Positions 11,326 to 25,891 of a stretch of 64,000 bases of DNA are shown here, in pieces; the stretch's first letter is position 1; the number at the start of each line of letters is the position of its first letter. This DNA comes from Capniomyces stellatus. Taxonomy: Eukaryota; Kickxellomycota; Harpellomycetes; Harpellales; Legeriomycetaceae. The translations under genes and the position numbers were made by a program. Below the pieces are notes generated by a model, which ran no database searches, had not been told where the DNA came from, and saw nothing but the letters and a program-made list of their open reading frames with translations. The stretch spans positions 1-64,000 of the forward strand of contig LUVW01000017.1 of NCBI GenBank assembly GCA_001661515.1. The letters are read 5' to 3'.

Positions 11326-12483
11326 ACGCCTTAGCACTGCTAGTATCTTTTTAACAGAATTTGCTGACATCAGCGATTTAACAAACCAGTGACACCATGC
11401 TATCTAATAAATAACCACCACTCTTTTTTAGTTTACTAAAACTGCCCATCTTTTACTTTACCTTATATACTATATTTTGTTTTTCTTAGCTTTAAAATGC
11501 GCCGATTTTGTTGTTCAGTGGATCAGCAAATACTAAGGTAAATAACGCACACCTCTAATCATAATCAACCTGGTAGGCGTTTGAACTTTATTTTTTAATC
11601 AAAATTTGTAACACAATATAAAAATCGTCGGTATTTCAAATCGAGTTCGAATTTACCACTTTGGGAATGTAAATCGCAGTAATAGTAAAATATTGGCTTG
11701 TTTTATGCAAAACTACCTTAGTCACTTTGTTATTAGCTGTCAGCTTTCCCATATTATGCAAATGATTCCCTATCCCTTTCTGGTATTCTTGTTTCAGCTT
11801 TCCGAGTATTATTTTGAAACAGACTGATGTCACTTGTGCTTGCCATTCATGTTTAAAGACTTTGCTGGTATTATCTCGAACTTGACTAATTTTCTTTCAT
11901 AGTAAATATGCCACTAGTTTAGTGTTGGTGGTACGGTCCAATTAAGGATTGATTTTATTTGTTTGATTCCACAAAAGCTAATAATCAGCCTATGCTTGGA
12001 ACTTTAACGCCGGCTTTACTGTATTAGTAGTGGCAACACCGAGTAAAAAGTTTATTGACGTTGATTGGGCCTCTAATTGAAATCAAATCATTAAGGCAGT
12101 TTGGTGACCGATGTTTAAAATTTTCCGTTTGTTTTCAGAAATTTGTGTATTACTTTGAGATCTAAAACCAGCGTAATGTAAGGAGGGACTTATTAACATC
12201 TATCAAGCAAACTAGCACAATTATTTTTGACGTTAAAAAAACTTGCACACTGAGTAAAAAAAATAAAAGTAAATTTATAACACCAAGATAAAACACTCGG
12301 GTAGAAGTTCCAAATGACTAACAGAAAAGGCGACTCGGAAAGAGAAACCCTCCGTAAATGGGCCTAGTTGATTACTTTGAAGGTAGACAACTTTTTACAT
12401 TTAAAAAAAACCAAGAAACTTGTAAGTTAAAATGCGGAGTGAGAATCTTTACATGCTTTAAGGTAAAATAGTAGCTGGTTTTT

Positions 12484-12506
12484 CTTTCTTTCTTTCTTTC
12501 TTTCTT
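12484..12506. repeat. TTTC microsatellite
   Basis: Five to six consecutive tttc units are followed by a T run. It lies in intergenic DNA. Confidence 0.9.
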
Positions 12507-13170
12507 TTTTTTCAGTGGCTGGTTTATGAATTCTCAACAAAAGATGGCTCCAACATTATGACAACTCGCTTACTAAATTGGATTCACAAGCTGCTTAAAC
12601 AATTTCAGCTCTAACCTAATGAAAAGTTGACAAAGAGTTACAAATGACTGGAAATAGCTTCTTTTTTTTGCTAACAATGTATAGACTAAAACAGCCTTGC
12701 TATGCGGGTTTCTCAGATTGGTGAAACAGCTTTACTCAAAGTAGATAAATTACTTTCACAAACAAGCAATAAGGCAGACAAATTAATTAGCCCTAAATTG
12801 GCAAAGATTTTCTCAAATATTGGCTATTTTTAGCTAAAACTCGTTTTTTATTGTTAACAGACTAGCAATAGTCCGAGTAGTGAATTAATTACTTGAACAA
12901 TTACAAAAAAATTTGTAACATGTGAGGGTCATTTTTAAAATAGTGGTATGTAGAAATTATCAAATATAAAACTTTAGATGCACATTTATAAAAAGTCAGT
13001 AAAAGCGGTTTTACCACATTAAGTAATGGCAACATACTATTCTTTGACCAATATCCAGCTGAACTAACAATGATATAACCCAATTGGAAAAATGTAGGAT
13101 CTTTGGCAGATTAAGATTAAACAATGACTCCAAAATGACTTTCATCCTTTCCGTGTAGTACAGGCCAATT

Positions 13171-13215
13171 TATAACCATGGTTTTTATTATTATTGAAAC
13201 ACAATCATGAATTTT
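13171..13215 (-). mobile_element. Possible tail-only insertion, (AAT)n tail variant
   Basis: Tttttattattattgaaa lies between aaccatggttttt and aatcatgaatttt (10 of 13 positions agree). On the minus strand the insert reads TTTCAATAATAATAAAAA, the LINE tail with two extra AAT units. It is weaker than the other examples. Confidence 0.35.
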
Positions 13216-14124
13216 GGCTACTTAAAAACGAGCTTTGCAAAATAAGCGCTAAAAATAAATAAAGAACACAAATGAATAAGCAATGATAAATTGTAATATC
13301 CTTCTAACCAAGGTGTTTAGAGCCAGATCTGCTTTGCAGCTTTTAGTAGCTAAGCTACTGCTAAACCAGGAGAATGCTACTAGCTTGGTGCTTACAACCC
13401 AAAACTGCGCTTTTACACAACGTACTGCTATTCTACTTTGTAGTTGAGCGAGTATATAGCAATTTTACCATGCCATTCTGAGTATATAACATGCAAAAGC
13501 GACATTTGACCACTCTTAACCTGAATCGTCTAGCCTGATCACGCATTTAAACATTTTACTCTGGCTGAAAGACATACAGCAAATGTTTTGCTTTATAAAG
13601 GCCATATATTATAGTCCAAACACAAACAAGCAACTGTGAGGTGGCAAATGTTGGACTATGGATACTTCAACAAAGGCCGTAGACTTCTATGTCTATGCAG
13701 GTAGGTAGGGCTGTGCTATATTAAAATAGCATTCTCAACAGCCATCTGTAACTACAAAAGACTTTAATAGACTTTACGAATCTTACTTGCGCTCATTCGA
13801 CCTAAAGTGGTTAGAGCTAGTGGATGAAAAATAGAAAAACAAAAAATAGTTTAATTTGATGCCTTTTCAAGTCAAAATAACAAGTAAAAAATTAAATGGT
13901 TTCAATAATAAAATTAAACCAAGTAACGACGCAAAATCAAATATACAAATCCGATTCAAAATAATAATTAAGCTTGCAATAGTAGCAATCGAAATTAGAA
14001 ATCTTTTCCCTTTCAATTAAAAAAAGAATTTATACTAATAGAATGTAAACACTCGGTGAACTACTTTATGCGTACGAAGGTGCAAAGGTAGAAACGTAAT
14101 TTATAAATATCTTGGTCGAGGGAA

Positions 14125-15070
14125 ATGCTTCCATTGAAGGTTGGACAAAGAATTGTCCCAATAGCCGAGTTTAGGCCAATGATGCGGGGGTTTGATTGCG
14201 AATTTATAGTTATTGAATGTTGTAAGTAGTCTTTTATAATTTATAAACAAGCGGTTTGTATATATGTGTGTTATAACTCGTTGATCTGACCCTTGTTTAA
14301 AAGGATTACTTTTAAACATATTTGTTGACTGAGTAAACATCAATTGAGTGATTCAAAGCATAAAAACGCCATAATTGTCATTAATTCACAAACAAAACTG
14401 AAATAATAGCCATTCCGAACAAAGTAAGAGATGGGTCATTGATTTACAAGTTTAAGGTTGCGGACGATACTGGCAGCATAATTTTAACCATATGGGGTCA
14501 AGATGGACAATATATAAACAACGGCGATGTTTTACGGATTGAAGGAGCGTAAGTAGATATTTAAATAAGAATATACAAGAGATCCATGTACATAGCGTCG
14601 CCTGATTTATTAATCAAGCTAATTCAAATACCAAACCTCGCGCTTGACTACTGATTTAACAAAACTCTGTCATCCCAGAGAGGCGAGGTTATTTAAAAAC
14701 ACATTATCAGTATCCGTGACCAGATATGGTAAAGTACGCAGAATAGGAGAGTAAGTTAGGGTACATTTATTTACTACTGTTATGGTCTTTATTTATATAT
14801 TTTTTAGAGTAATTATTATTATTATTACTACTACGCATCAGCCACATAAACAAAGCGACTATTGTGATAATATATCATGTTAAAGTCAGGCACCTCCTTT
14901 TTTTTCCCCCTTTAAAAACTGTTGGTATGGATGATATACACTTACCATGTAGGAACAACATGACTTTCAATGAGCAGCCTAATTTTAGCGAATATCAATG
15001 GGTAAATGAAGAAGAAAAAGCCAAAATTGAGGCTGAGGTTAACGAAAAGAGTGGATCCACTTTGACATAG
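14125..15070 (+). CDS. SOSS-B/NABP-like single-stranded DNA-binding OB-fold protein
   Basis: Four exons in consistent phase, 14125-14221, 14410-14548, 14679-14750 and 14953-15070, encode 141 residues. The OB fold is seen as FDCEFIVIE (strand 1), YKFKVADDTGSIILTIWG (strands 2-3, the family hallmark KVAD.TGSI), NNGDVLRIEGA, then ARLFKNTLSVSV and RRIGE, ending with the typical QPNFSEYQW motif. Known: SOSS-B (hSSB1/NABP) binds single-stranded DNA and promotes double-strand-break repair and Integrator-linked RNA processing. It is absent from budding yeast, so it fits an early-diverging fungus. The C-terminal tail after the OB fold is short (about 20 residues), unlike the long Pro-rich tail of animal proteins. 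The start is the only ATG in frame upstream of the first OB strand. Confidence 0.9.
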
Positions 15071-15631
15071 TTGGCACACATCTTTTAGATATTTACGGCC
15101 ATCTGCCACTATGAGAATATACTAGATGGCAAGTGTGACTGGCTTTAATATTTGCTATTGTTGTTTACGCATGACTTTTAGTTTGTATGATATACACCAA
15201 CTTTTATTTCAAGCTCGTTAATAAATCACTTTAAAAAATATATCCGACACATTTTAAAGTACTAATATGTACACAATGATTGAAAAATGTTCAACTATTC
15301 CAAGTTACTTTTAGGAAAAGGGGATGGTGAAATACTTTCTTTTTTTATGAAAAAAATTATTATTAATTGTTAAAGTCTAATCAACCAAAGAGAGTGTATA
15401 AAGTAGTTGATATTACAAGTAAAGAATGTGTAGTTTAAACTATAGGAGACAAAAGCTATGATACAGTAATTATAGAATAATGAGGAGACTACAAGAGTTC
15501 CTGGCTAAAAATATAGTGTGCAAAGATTAAGAGGTAGAGTAAAAGTAGATAATGACAATGCGTTGAACTTGAGTGCGTGGGGGGGGGGGAGTGGGGGGTG
15601 ATCTAAGTGATGTATATTTTCTGGAGGCAAT
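15071..15631. other. Intergenic
   Basis: No gene is seen. A G10 homopolymer and a second G6 run lie at about 15580-15598, just past the 3' end of the minus-strand gene. Confidence 0.55.
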
Positions 15632-16870
15632 TCAAATAGCATGTACCTTGACTTTTTTAATTGAGGTTTCGGGGCTACCGTTTTTCTTGAAACTTTCGCT
15701 TGGCTCTAAGGTCTTAATTTCAAGGCTGTCAAAAAAGTCTAGAGATCGCTTTTTAGAGTTGGAAAATAAAGTGTTTGTTGGGGATTCTAACATTTTATAC
15801 TCAGGAACTTCGTCGGAACTATCCAGCAAGCTGCTGACTTCGATAGGGCTGGTTTTTTGTGATATGGTATTGCTGCAAATTGGTGAGCTGGTAGCGAAAA
15901 GTGAGTTCTCTGGAAATAATGATAGTATGGGCAGTAGGGTTTCTGCCTTTATTTCCTTTTGGGATCGGTGATCTAGTTCCGCCAGTCTGTTGCTTTCGAA
16001 ATGGTGTTGTGAAACAGTGCTGTTGCTTCTTCTGTAGTAAAAGCTATTTTGTTGAGACAAAGTCGCGATATTCTCAATGCTACCTTTAAACCCACCATTC
16101 TTCTCTTCTTCAACAGGTTCAGTTTGGGACCTTCTATAATTTTGTATTTCTATCAGTCCTCTACTCTTGACGTTTCTGATATATTGACCTATCCAGTCGT
16201 CATCGCCCACACTTTCATCTATTCTCTGTCCAAAACCTGTTGCATCTTCTAATCGTGGCTTATCTAGAAGCGCTGGCAAGGTGGTGCTGATTGGGATATC
16301 TATATACCCGCATTGATTGTATAAAACATTGCTTTCTAGTGCCCATTCGTCTTCAGAGTCGCTAGATGTGTTATCAGCACTGCTAAGTCCTTCCACTGTT
16401 TCAATCAATTTCATTTTAAAGCAGTTTAGGACTGCTTCTGCTAGTGCTGGTTTGATAACTCTGGTATCGGCCAGGTGTTCGTACTTGTCAGGCAAGTCTC
16501 TTAGCTTTGCCTCACACCAGCTATAAGAAGGCGTGTGTCCGGGTATGTTTCTGTTATTAATCATCATTCTTTTGAACGACTCTAAGCTCAATGCTCAACT
16601 AAACAAAAAATAAAAAGTAGACGGAAGGAGATAAGCAACCGAATCTAGAGTATTTATCCACAATCTTAGTGCCAATATCGCAAATGGTGCAGTGCGTACA
16701 GTTTTTTTTAGCCGAGATAAACCTTTCGGTTGTCACCAAAGCTAAAAAAAAATTATATTAGCAGTTAGTCCTTGGGCTATAGTTAATAAAGGTGTATAAC
16801 AAAACCTATTTTGTCACAGAGCCAGTGTTTCTTTGTAGTTTTTCTTCTTTTAAAATGAAAAATATATGCT
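15632..16870 (-). CDS. Protein of unknown function with a Cys cluster (exon limits uncertain)
   Basis: The main exon (about 16605-15632) is open for more than 300 codons and begins after a tttgtttag acceptor. It encodes ESFKRMMINN, a probable helical segment (RVIKPALAEAVLNCFKMKL), an acidic Ser stretch (DNTSSDSEDEW), then a long Ser/Asn/Lys-rich disordered tail ending KKVKVHAI. Upstream, two exon-like blocks follow good acceptors: HFKRRKTTKKHWLCDKI (about 16850-16805), and ERFISAKKN continued by CTHCTICDIGTKIVDKYSRF (about 16738-16650). The Cys/His spacing C-x2-C-x2-C suggests metal binding. The last intron would be only about 45 nt. I do not recognise the family; the basic and acidic low-complexity parts suggest a nuclear protein. 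The true start is not located. Confidence 0.5.
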
Positions 16871-19800
16871 AAAACCTAAAAGCTGTAGCGTTGCTATTAT
16901 AAAAATGTTGTTAGCAAATAATGCCGTTTAGTAGTTAATAAAATCACGAGTGTTAAATTTCAGTGTAAGAAAGTGAAAGAAGGGTCGGTTTTCCTTGTTT
17001 GATGCTCGAGTTTAAAAGTACTGAGAATACCAGTTTAAAAATAAGTTAAAACAAGGCAAAAAAAAAAAGCAGTGTTGTGTAAAAGTATCAGTTTGGGTGA
17101 TTTAGTTGTATTTTGGTAAAGTGTTTGCTTTTATTAATAGTGTGAAGGCTATTTAGTTTGAAGCGAAATGTTTAGTTTTGGTTGTAATAATTATGTTATT
17201 ACGTTTGCTAAAATTTAGCGCCAAAATACAAAAAGGAAAGTCTAAGTGTTTCCGAATTAGAAACGCATATTTATATAAGTTCAGATGTCAACTATGTCAA
17301 TTATGTCATACTTTTAATTATAGCAAACAAATCCGTCTAGATTATCAATTAACAACAATAAAAAATTGTAGATGTGGTTTCCATAAAAAGGCACTCAAGA
17401 TTTCTGTCAATATTAATTTACAAAACTAGAATTTCTGTAATTTTGCAGAAAAACAACACCAGCATAATCCCCCCTCTCCCCTCCTCTGCCAAATCATACT
17501 AAAGTACGCCAGCATTACCCAATTGCTATTAATACCCATATTTGATTTATCTAACCTATTTTGGATTTCCCAATTAAGTAATATAGCTGCTTATAATAGC
17601 CATTTTGTAATCTATTCAGCTGGACTTATATAATTGTGTTTATAAATCAACAACGGTTTATTATTTAATGGCAATCACAATCAATTGTAGTAAAATAAAT
17701 AACCTGTCTGTTTAATTTGTAACGCATTAATTGTTGCTAATGAATAACACACAACATTTTTGGACGATAAACTAATTCCAATTATTAAATATAGTTTTCA
17801 TAAACTTAAAATAAACAAATTACAGCTGGATTATATAAACCCCATTGTGTTGACGCTAAAAGGGCTTCTATTTACTTTTCTTTTGTGTAAATCCTAAATT
17901 TAATTTATGTCTAACCTACTTGGGTCAAGCTGGTGTATACCGTTAAATTAATCTACCACAGGTTTAAGTCAATAATCGGTGCATTTTTTTATTAATTTTA
18001 TCTGCACTTCATTCATCTGGCTTTTCTTATGTAAATTTGGTTTATAATTGGGGTTAGTTTAATTAAACGCAAATCATGTTTACTAGAACTAATTTCCGCG
18101 CTTTCTTTTTTTTTTTAATATCAATCTAATAAGCCCTAGCCAATAAAAGCCCGCACTCGGGCTTCTCGAAATGAATGACCTATGTTTAAATCAGCGTATC
18201 CTGCTTGTTATGATGGTTGATTGCAACAAATCGTTGTGAATTATTATCGTACATTTCCTCTTCCCCCCCTTACTTTCCATTAAATAATCGCTACGCTGAT
18301 TTACTAATGTGCTGTAAACTGGCACTTAATTCTCGCATTTCTTTCTTCTTTCTTACCCACCTCCTTTATCCCAATTACAATCTAAAACAATCATCAATGA
18401 ATCAGCTATCGCTTATTCAGAATTGCCTCAATCTGTCAACTAAAGCAAATCATTCATCACAACTCGTCTTTATTCAAACAAATGGTTTCCCTCTCCTTTT
18501 TGCTAACCATTGTTAAGATCATACGCTTAATTGCTTCAGTACAATCGGTTTTATACTGTGCCTCATACAATTATTGATTATGGTGATTCGCAAACTAAAC
18601 AACTCCATTTACTTTAACAGTTCAGAATTCCGGTTTAATGGCTATTTAAACAATCAGATCTGTACATTCTTCTTAAACCCAGATAATTAAAGCTTCACAC
18701 TATTCAAATTTGAATTGAATTCATGGCACATTATTTCTATTTTTGTTTGTACATCAACTATTCTTTCACAAACCCAGCTGCTTTAAATCAGCCCATTCAG
18801 TTATGCGATACACCCCAACAATCATGAGAAACCTTCCAAAATCGTTCAATGTCATTCTTATCACTCATTACACAATTCCTTTCAACCATAGCATACCATT
18901 TTGGTTGCTATAAAATGGCAACGCATTGTACTTTAGCATTTAGTGTGATTGCAACTCTACTGATTGTTTGCTGTTGCACTTCAGAGTTTATTTGCCTTAA
19001 CTCAGTCCCAAAAGTTAGTCGATGGACTTTTAATGCCAAAAACTTATAATGTACACCCATTTTCAACATAATGGCTAGTCAGCTCGGTATATTTGGAAAT
19101 ACAAAATGGAAACATATTTAGCTTATTTAGGTCTTTAGCTCAAGTAATCTTTGTTTATTCTTGACGCTTTTGGTATTCATATGCATACTAATAAGGATTC
19201 TCTCATTGTTCCCACAAACACAGTTACAATAGCCACAACCACGCATGCAATCTTCTAGAACTTGACTCTTTTAAGCAATAAAAAATTACAGGCTATTCTC
19301 AACAATTTGTTTACTTTGAAGGCTACTCTTGTTCTCATTATTAGAAAGCAAAATTTTCGTTATTATAAAAAGCAGAATGTTTCTTCTTAACATCAATTAT
19401 AATAAAAAATGCAAAATAATTTTACCCAAACTACCCAAAGTTGAGTCACATCTAGTCAAAATCCTATGCATGATGCTGCTGGGTGCATTGTCTCACCCAA
19501 CATTTATTGCTTCTTTGTTACTGTGTTTGGTGGTGTTTCCTTTTTCCATCGGACAATGTTAAAGTAAATATTCTCAAGTTTTACAGTATATATATATATA
19601 TCATATTATCACAACGTAGTCAAACGGGTATTTTATTTCCCTACAAGAACACCCCTTCTATTGACCTACAATCTTGTTTATAACACACATAACAACATAG
19701 CTAGTACTTTTATAGTGAAAACCGGTATGGGAAAATCCTGTAGATATTGAAACCACGCCAAGTTCAACTATATAATATCTGCAGGCCATTTGTATGTCAC

Positions 19801-20696
19801 AACACTTACGTTGTTGTTGTAGCCTCAATGAATAACCTGTTTATACATACCACCAACTAAATTACCCCAAATGTCACTTGGTCCGAGTGATATCATTTTG
19901 CTAATTTAGTTTACTCAAATTTAATCGGAGTTGCTCTTGCATCCCCCCCTCTCCCCAAAAAAAAATTAGTTAACAAACCCAGAATGCAATATTGATTTTT
20001 TTTTTGAAAAAAAGCAAGTATATAAGAATGTAATTTAAATTGAGTCAATAATTAGGTAAATAGACGCATATATCATCTGATGAATTTTGAGTGCGAAAAA
20101 AAAGCAGGAGCATAAACAGAAGTAGAAGCAGAAGCGAAAACCATCAAATGACCCCTCTGAGTAGAAGGTTTAATGAGAAAAAAAATACGAGTATGGGGGG
20201 GGGGGGGGGGGGGGGGGGGGGGGNNNNNNNNNNGGGGGGGGGGGGGGGGGGGGAGGGGAGGGGGTTAACCGGAATCAATATCACATGTGGTGTTTAGATG
20301 GCTTTCTTGTTCCACGCTACTTTCCAATCTTCTCCATCGCTATTATCATTTTTTTTTTTGTGAATTTTTGTTTACCTTACTAGCAAAATTTTGTTTTAAA
20401 CGTAATATTGGTCATTCGTTTATCGTACGAGGACAAATAAACGTGATGAGAGTTCCTAACAGCTAAGTTGTATGTATTCAAATATAAACTCCTTCGCTTG
20501 GTGCTCGTGGTCGTGGTTTATAAAGCACAACAAATTTTTGGTGTCGAATTAATATGAAGACAAAAAAAAAATCCAAGTTTTATTTGTTATGAAAATAGTT
20601 GGTCATTTGTGTTTTTGAAAGATGCGACCAAGTCTAAAGCGTTGATTCTAAAGGTAACCAAAAAAAGCTTTTAAAAGGAATCAGTTTTGATTTTTC
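16871..20696. other. Gene-poor region
   Basis: Very AT-rich DNA with no supported gene. Open frames near 17.2, 18.2, 18.9 and 19.4 kb have unbiased, Ile/Leu/Ser-heavy composition. It contains the first poly-G assembly gap. Confidence 0.5.
20195..20253. other. Poly-G run with assembly gap (N10)
   Basis: A G homopolymer from 20195 is interrupted by ten Ns (20224-20233) and continues to 20253. This is typical of a sequencing or assembly failure in a homopolymer, so its true length is unknown. Confidence 0.95.
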
Positions 20697-20963
20697 TCAA
20701 GCAGTCTTCCAAACTGTGGCTGTTTGAGGCTGGGAATTCTGAAACTCAGATTGGCTTAAACGTGAGAAGCAGGGTTCTCTGGAAATACCCGCTTTTGTTT
20801 TCATTAACAGTGCAGTAGCCTTTTTAAAGCGTCTATCGGGAATGTGTAAAGTGACTGTAAAATAAACGGATAACATTTTCAAAGGATTGCGAGAGCTTAA
20901 AGGAATAGAACAAAAAGCTCCACAATATGGTACTTTAGTGGCTCGGTCAGGGTTGTAACACAA
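20697..20963 (-). CDS. Hypothetical open frame, doubtful
   Basis: An 88-codon frame contains a segment (LHIPDRRFKKATALLMKTKAG) with more normal amino-acid composition than its surroundings. No ATG in good context and no domain is recognised. It could be a fragment of a mobile element or chance. Confidence 0.2.
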   Translation of the reverse strand: MCYNPDRATKVPYCGAFCSIPLSSRNPLKMLSVYFTVTLHIPDRRFKKATALLMKTKAGISREPCFSRLSQSEFQNSQPQTATVWKTA

Positions 20964-20969
20964 GTTACT

Positions 20970-21844
20970 ATTCTATACAGCCAACATACAAATGACATGA
21001 TTTGAGCTGAACGCAAACTATTAACTGCAGCTTGTAGCCAACTGGGTAATATAAACTATATTAACAAAGCATCCGTTAAGCTTTTTTTACTGATTTATCA
21101 AAAGTGCTTTTAGTATTGAACTTGATGCCATTTGCTCGCTACAGTAAAACTTGGTTGGTGTATCTAGACTGTATACACAATAGTCCAAGTCAAGAAATAG
21201 TGTTTACTGGAATGTAGTAGGTTCGTTGAAAAAAATAACATCACACTCTAATTAATTAAAAAGAAAGATGTCATCGCACTCTTAACTAGTAGTGTTTTAA
21301 TTGAGTGGTTTAAAGTCCAAAAAACAAAGTTCAGACCCAAGTTTCACGCATTTACCGCTCATATTATGCGGCGTTTATTATAGCAAAAGAGCGGGGGTTG
21401 ACGAATCATGCGGTGTTTCTACAAATGCCAGCGCCATTTCCTTTATTGTTTTTATTGGCACAATTTCCTTTTGCTTATAACATGTCGCCCTTCTCTCATG
21501 TTTATCTTTCTGCGTTATCAAGGCAGGTATGTGTTACCAAGGCACCGTGCCATTTCTTGGACATCTCACTGTCGTTCTCGACAAGAAGATATGTTGGTGA
21601 AATATATTTGCAAAAATTGTACTTGGTAGTCATAAACATAGATAGGCAAAGTTCGAATATAAACAAGAGAGGGGATACTACGTGCTAAATATAACCAATA
21701 ACTAACAAAAAAAAAAGAGTCAAATCGGTAATAAGGAATGGATTTAGAAGGGTTGGAGGGTAGTGCATAAGAAGCGAACAGTCATACGCAACCGACTCTG
21801 TACAGTATTGTTGAACAGATTAATGTAGTCGACAACGATATAAA
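20970..21844. other. Intergenic
   Basis: No gene I can support. Two overlapping plus-strand frames at 21398-21688 have no recognisable features. Confidence 0.5.
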
Positions 21845-22162
21845 TTAGGCAATCAGTATAATTCGTTGGTTGATTTGGAACTGGTTGTTAGAGTATGGTG
21901 GGGTAATTCTACGAGATGTTATACTGTTACATGTACTATTGACCACGGTAGCTTCAGAACAAGATGATTTTACTGTTATTAGTGATTCTGAAATAGAAAA
22001 AGAATCTGAATTGCCCAAGTTGTGCCGATCGTCATACGGCTGATCTACAGGGATTGTGTTCGGATAGGGCCTACTGGCCTTTATTTTCGAGAGAAGTCTC
22101 TGTTTAATTCTTGTGGCCACAGCTACTGGCCAGAGAGATTGGCGTGATTCAGAGTTTAACAT
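21845..22162 (-). CDS. Small hypothetical protein, 105 residues
   Basis: It starts at a genuine ATG (22162). The first half looks protein-like: SRQSLWPVAVATRIKQRLLS, then PYPNTIPVDQPYDD. The rest is Ser/Thr/Asn-rich. No membrane segment or known motif is seen. There is no neighbour within 1 kb. It might be one exon of a larger gene. Function unknown. Confidence 0.35.
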   Translation of the reverse strand: MLNSESRQSLWPVAVATRIKQRLLSKIKASRPYPNTIPVDQPYDDRHNLGNSDSFSISESLITVKSSCSEATVVNSTCNSITSRRITPPYSNNQFQINQRIILIA

Positions 22163-23485
22163 TCTAATATTTTACTTTTTCGCTTACGCTTTGGTGTGGA
22201 TTCGTGTTTCGTGTTGATTTGTTGTGTTTTATAATATACCTGTTGTTACTATTTGTATTGTCTTTTATCTTGTACTAAATTGCTGCATATACCTGTTTAT
22301 TGTATTGGTAAGCCCCTACTCATTTTTCAATATTGAAAAAAAGGGGGAGGGGCATAGAGAGGCGTTGTCATCAGCTAATTTTCGGACTTAATTTAAATGT
22401 TTAAATCAAGTCACAGTCTAGAAAAATAAAACCAAACCTTAGCAATAAAAAAAAACGATAATAAAAAAAAAATGGAAAAGTGCTAAAATATGTTATTTTA
22501 CCTTACTGAGAAATGATAGTTCTGACTTGATAAGTTTAATAAAACCGAGGTTATTGGTCCTCCTAAGATTGAAAACAGCATAACTACTAAGCAAAGAGAT
22601 CTTGCTGAATATTACTATTCTATTGGGTTTGTTTGAGCAAGTTGTGAATTAATAAAAAAAAAAAAATGAGAAAGCGCGATGATAAAAAAACGAGAAAGCA
22701 GGAATGGACCAAGTGTTATTAGCAACAAAGACTACACTTGACTTTCGCGATAGTTTTTCTTGGCCTGTTTGAACAAGTAACACAAAATTGGTCATTTATT
22801 CACAAACAATAATACATTTCTGCATTAATAATATCAGTTAATATAGCAGAACATCGTCCTTTGTTAGGATTGTTAACGGTTGTTACTAAAATGAATATGT
22901 AACTAGTTAGCAAAGTCAGCAAATAGGTGTTCGTTCATAGCGAGGGAAATAGAAATGTAATGCCCGGCTTAATTATCTAGGCCTCTGAGCGAATTAGTCC
23001 ACACTCTCTTTTATTACATTTCCATCTCAAAGCACTGAAACTAGACTTAGTGATAGAGTATTGATCGGTATACCGGGATAAATTTATAGCGATCAATTGT
23101 ATTCACGGATCAAATTTACAAAATCCGAAAAGAAGCGGGAGAAAAAAAAAAATGAGAGGAAGAAAAAGAAGACAAAAATAGAGAAAAGAAATAAATTAAA
23201 CAAACTAGAGCGCAAAGAGATTGAGGCAATACAAAGTTCCATGTAGCATGTTGGCGGCTTTGTAAACGACCATAGGCGACAATGAAGAGTTGATGTTATT
23301 GTTGTTGGAATTTAAGCAGGGGCAAAGGAGTGATTTGTTTTTGTTTTTGTTTTTGTTTTTGATTTTATATAAATTTTATTTTGGAGAAATAGTAAAGTCA
23401 ATATAAAGATAAGGAGGCATTTCGATAAGTTAATCAGTTAAACAAGAGAGTGTATAAAGCAAAGATAATTTATTTAGGGATCACA
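22163..23485. other. Intergenic, 3' flank of Rab6
   Basis: No gene. A short (TTTTTG)n tract lies at about 23336-23362. Confidence 0.55.
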
Positions 23486-25161
<1,676 letters not shown>

Positions 25162-25839
25162 CTTGGATATATTTTATATTCTGTGCCTTTTTCTGTCCCA
25201 CTGTTGCTACTTTACGTTCTTTTTTCCTTATTAGTTGGTGGTGAGGTTGATTTCTAATGAAAACCTCAAAGAAAAAGTCTAAAAAATGCTTATTTTCACT
25301 TTCTTTGAAAAAAATTGCTGTATAGCTGTGCTTGAGGTAAAGGTTTTCAAGTTTACTTTAAACTGGAATATACAGATGTGTGGTTTTTGTATTGGTATAA
25401 TATATTGTATTTGATGATATTGGCATCTAATCCAAAGTTCTATTTGCTATTTACAGGTCTTGGAAATTTAGTTTTAGTTTTTACAGTTATTCATTCCAAT
25501 AGTTATATAACAATGCTATTGTTTTTTTTTCTTCCTCCCCTTTGCCTATCTTCGCTTGAGATTGTTCTATTATTATCGCTAGTAGTAACTACTTTATTTG
25601 AGCTTGGCTTCGCTTTTTCCAACGCTTTATTTATTTTTATTTCAATGGTTTTTTCCGTAAAGCTGATATGTGGTCCTAATTTGATTGGCTGTGTTATAAC
25701 TAAAGCCTAATTTCACTTTCCAGTGCACCTTTTTGCTTCTTGTTGTAATTCCAGCGCACCTTTTTTCTTTTGCCGCATATATTTTCTATCGAGTTACCAT
25801 TTTGTTTACATTAAATTGTTTATTTATAATTAAATAGGC

Positions 25840-25891
25840 TTAGTTTATAGTTTTTTGTTTTTTTTTTATTGAAATTAGTTTATAGTTTTTT
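25840..25891 (-). mobile_element. Tail-only LINE-like insertion, exact 17-bp duplication
   Basis: Ttagtttatagtttttt at 25840-25856 is repeated exactly from 25875. Between them lie 18 bp, g then T10 then attgaaa. The minus strand reads TTTCAATAAAAAAAAAA followed by C. Confidence 0.72.

Larger units (their letters stand above)
10494..14124. other. Long intergenic stretch
   Basis: About 3.6 kb with no gene I can support. It holds two tail-only insertions (11279-11325 and about 13171-13215) and a (TTTC)n microsatellite at about 12484-12506. Short open frames on the minus strand near 11.7 and 13.0 kb look random. Confidence 0.55.

Noticed and set aside
11641..11720. gttcgaat resembling a tRNA T-loop
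   Set aside because: No matching acceptor stem, anticodon arm or D-arm could be found around it.
14101..14343. Minus-strand 80-codon frame
   Set aside because: It overlaps SOSS-B exon 1 and intron 1, and the plus-strand exon explains the sequence with conserved motifs and phase.
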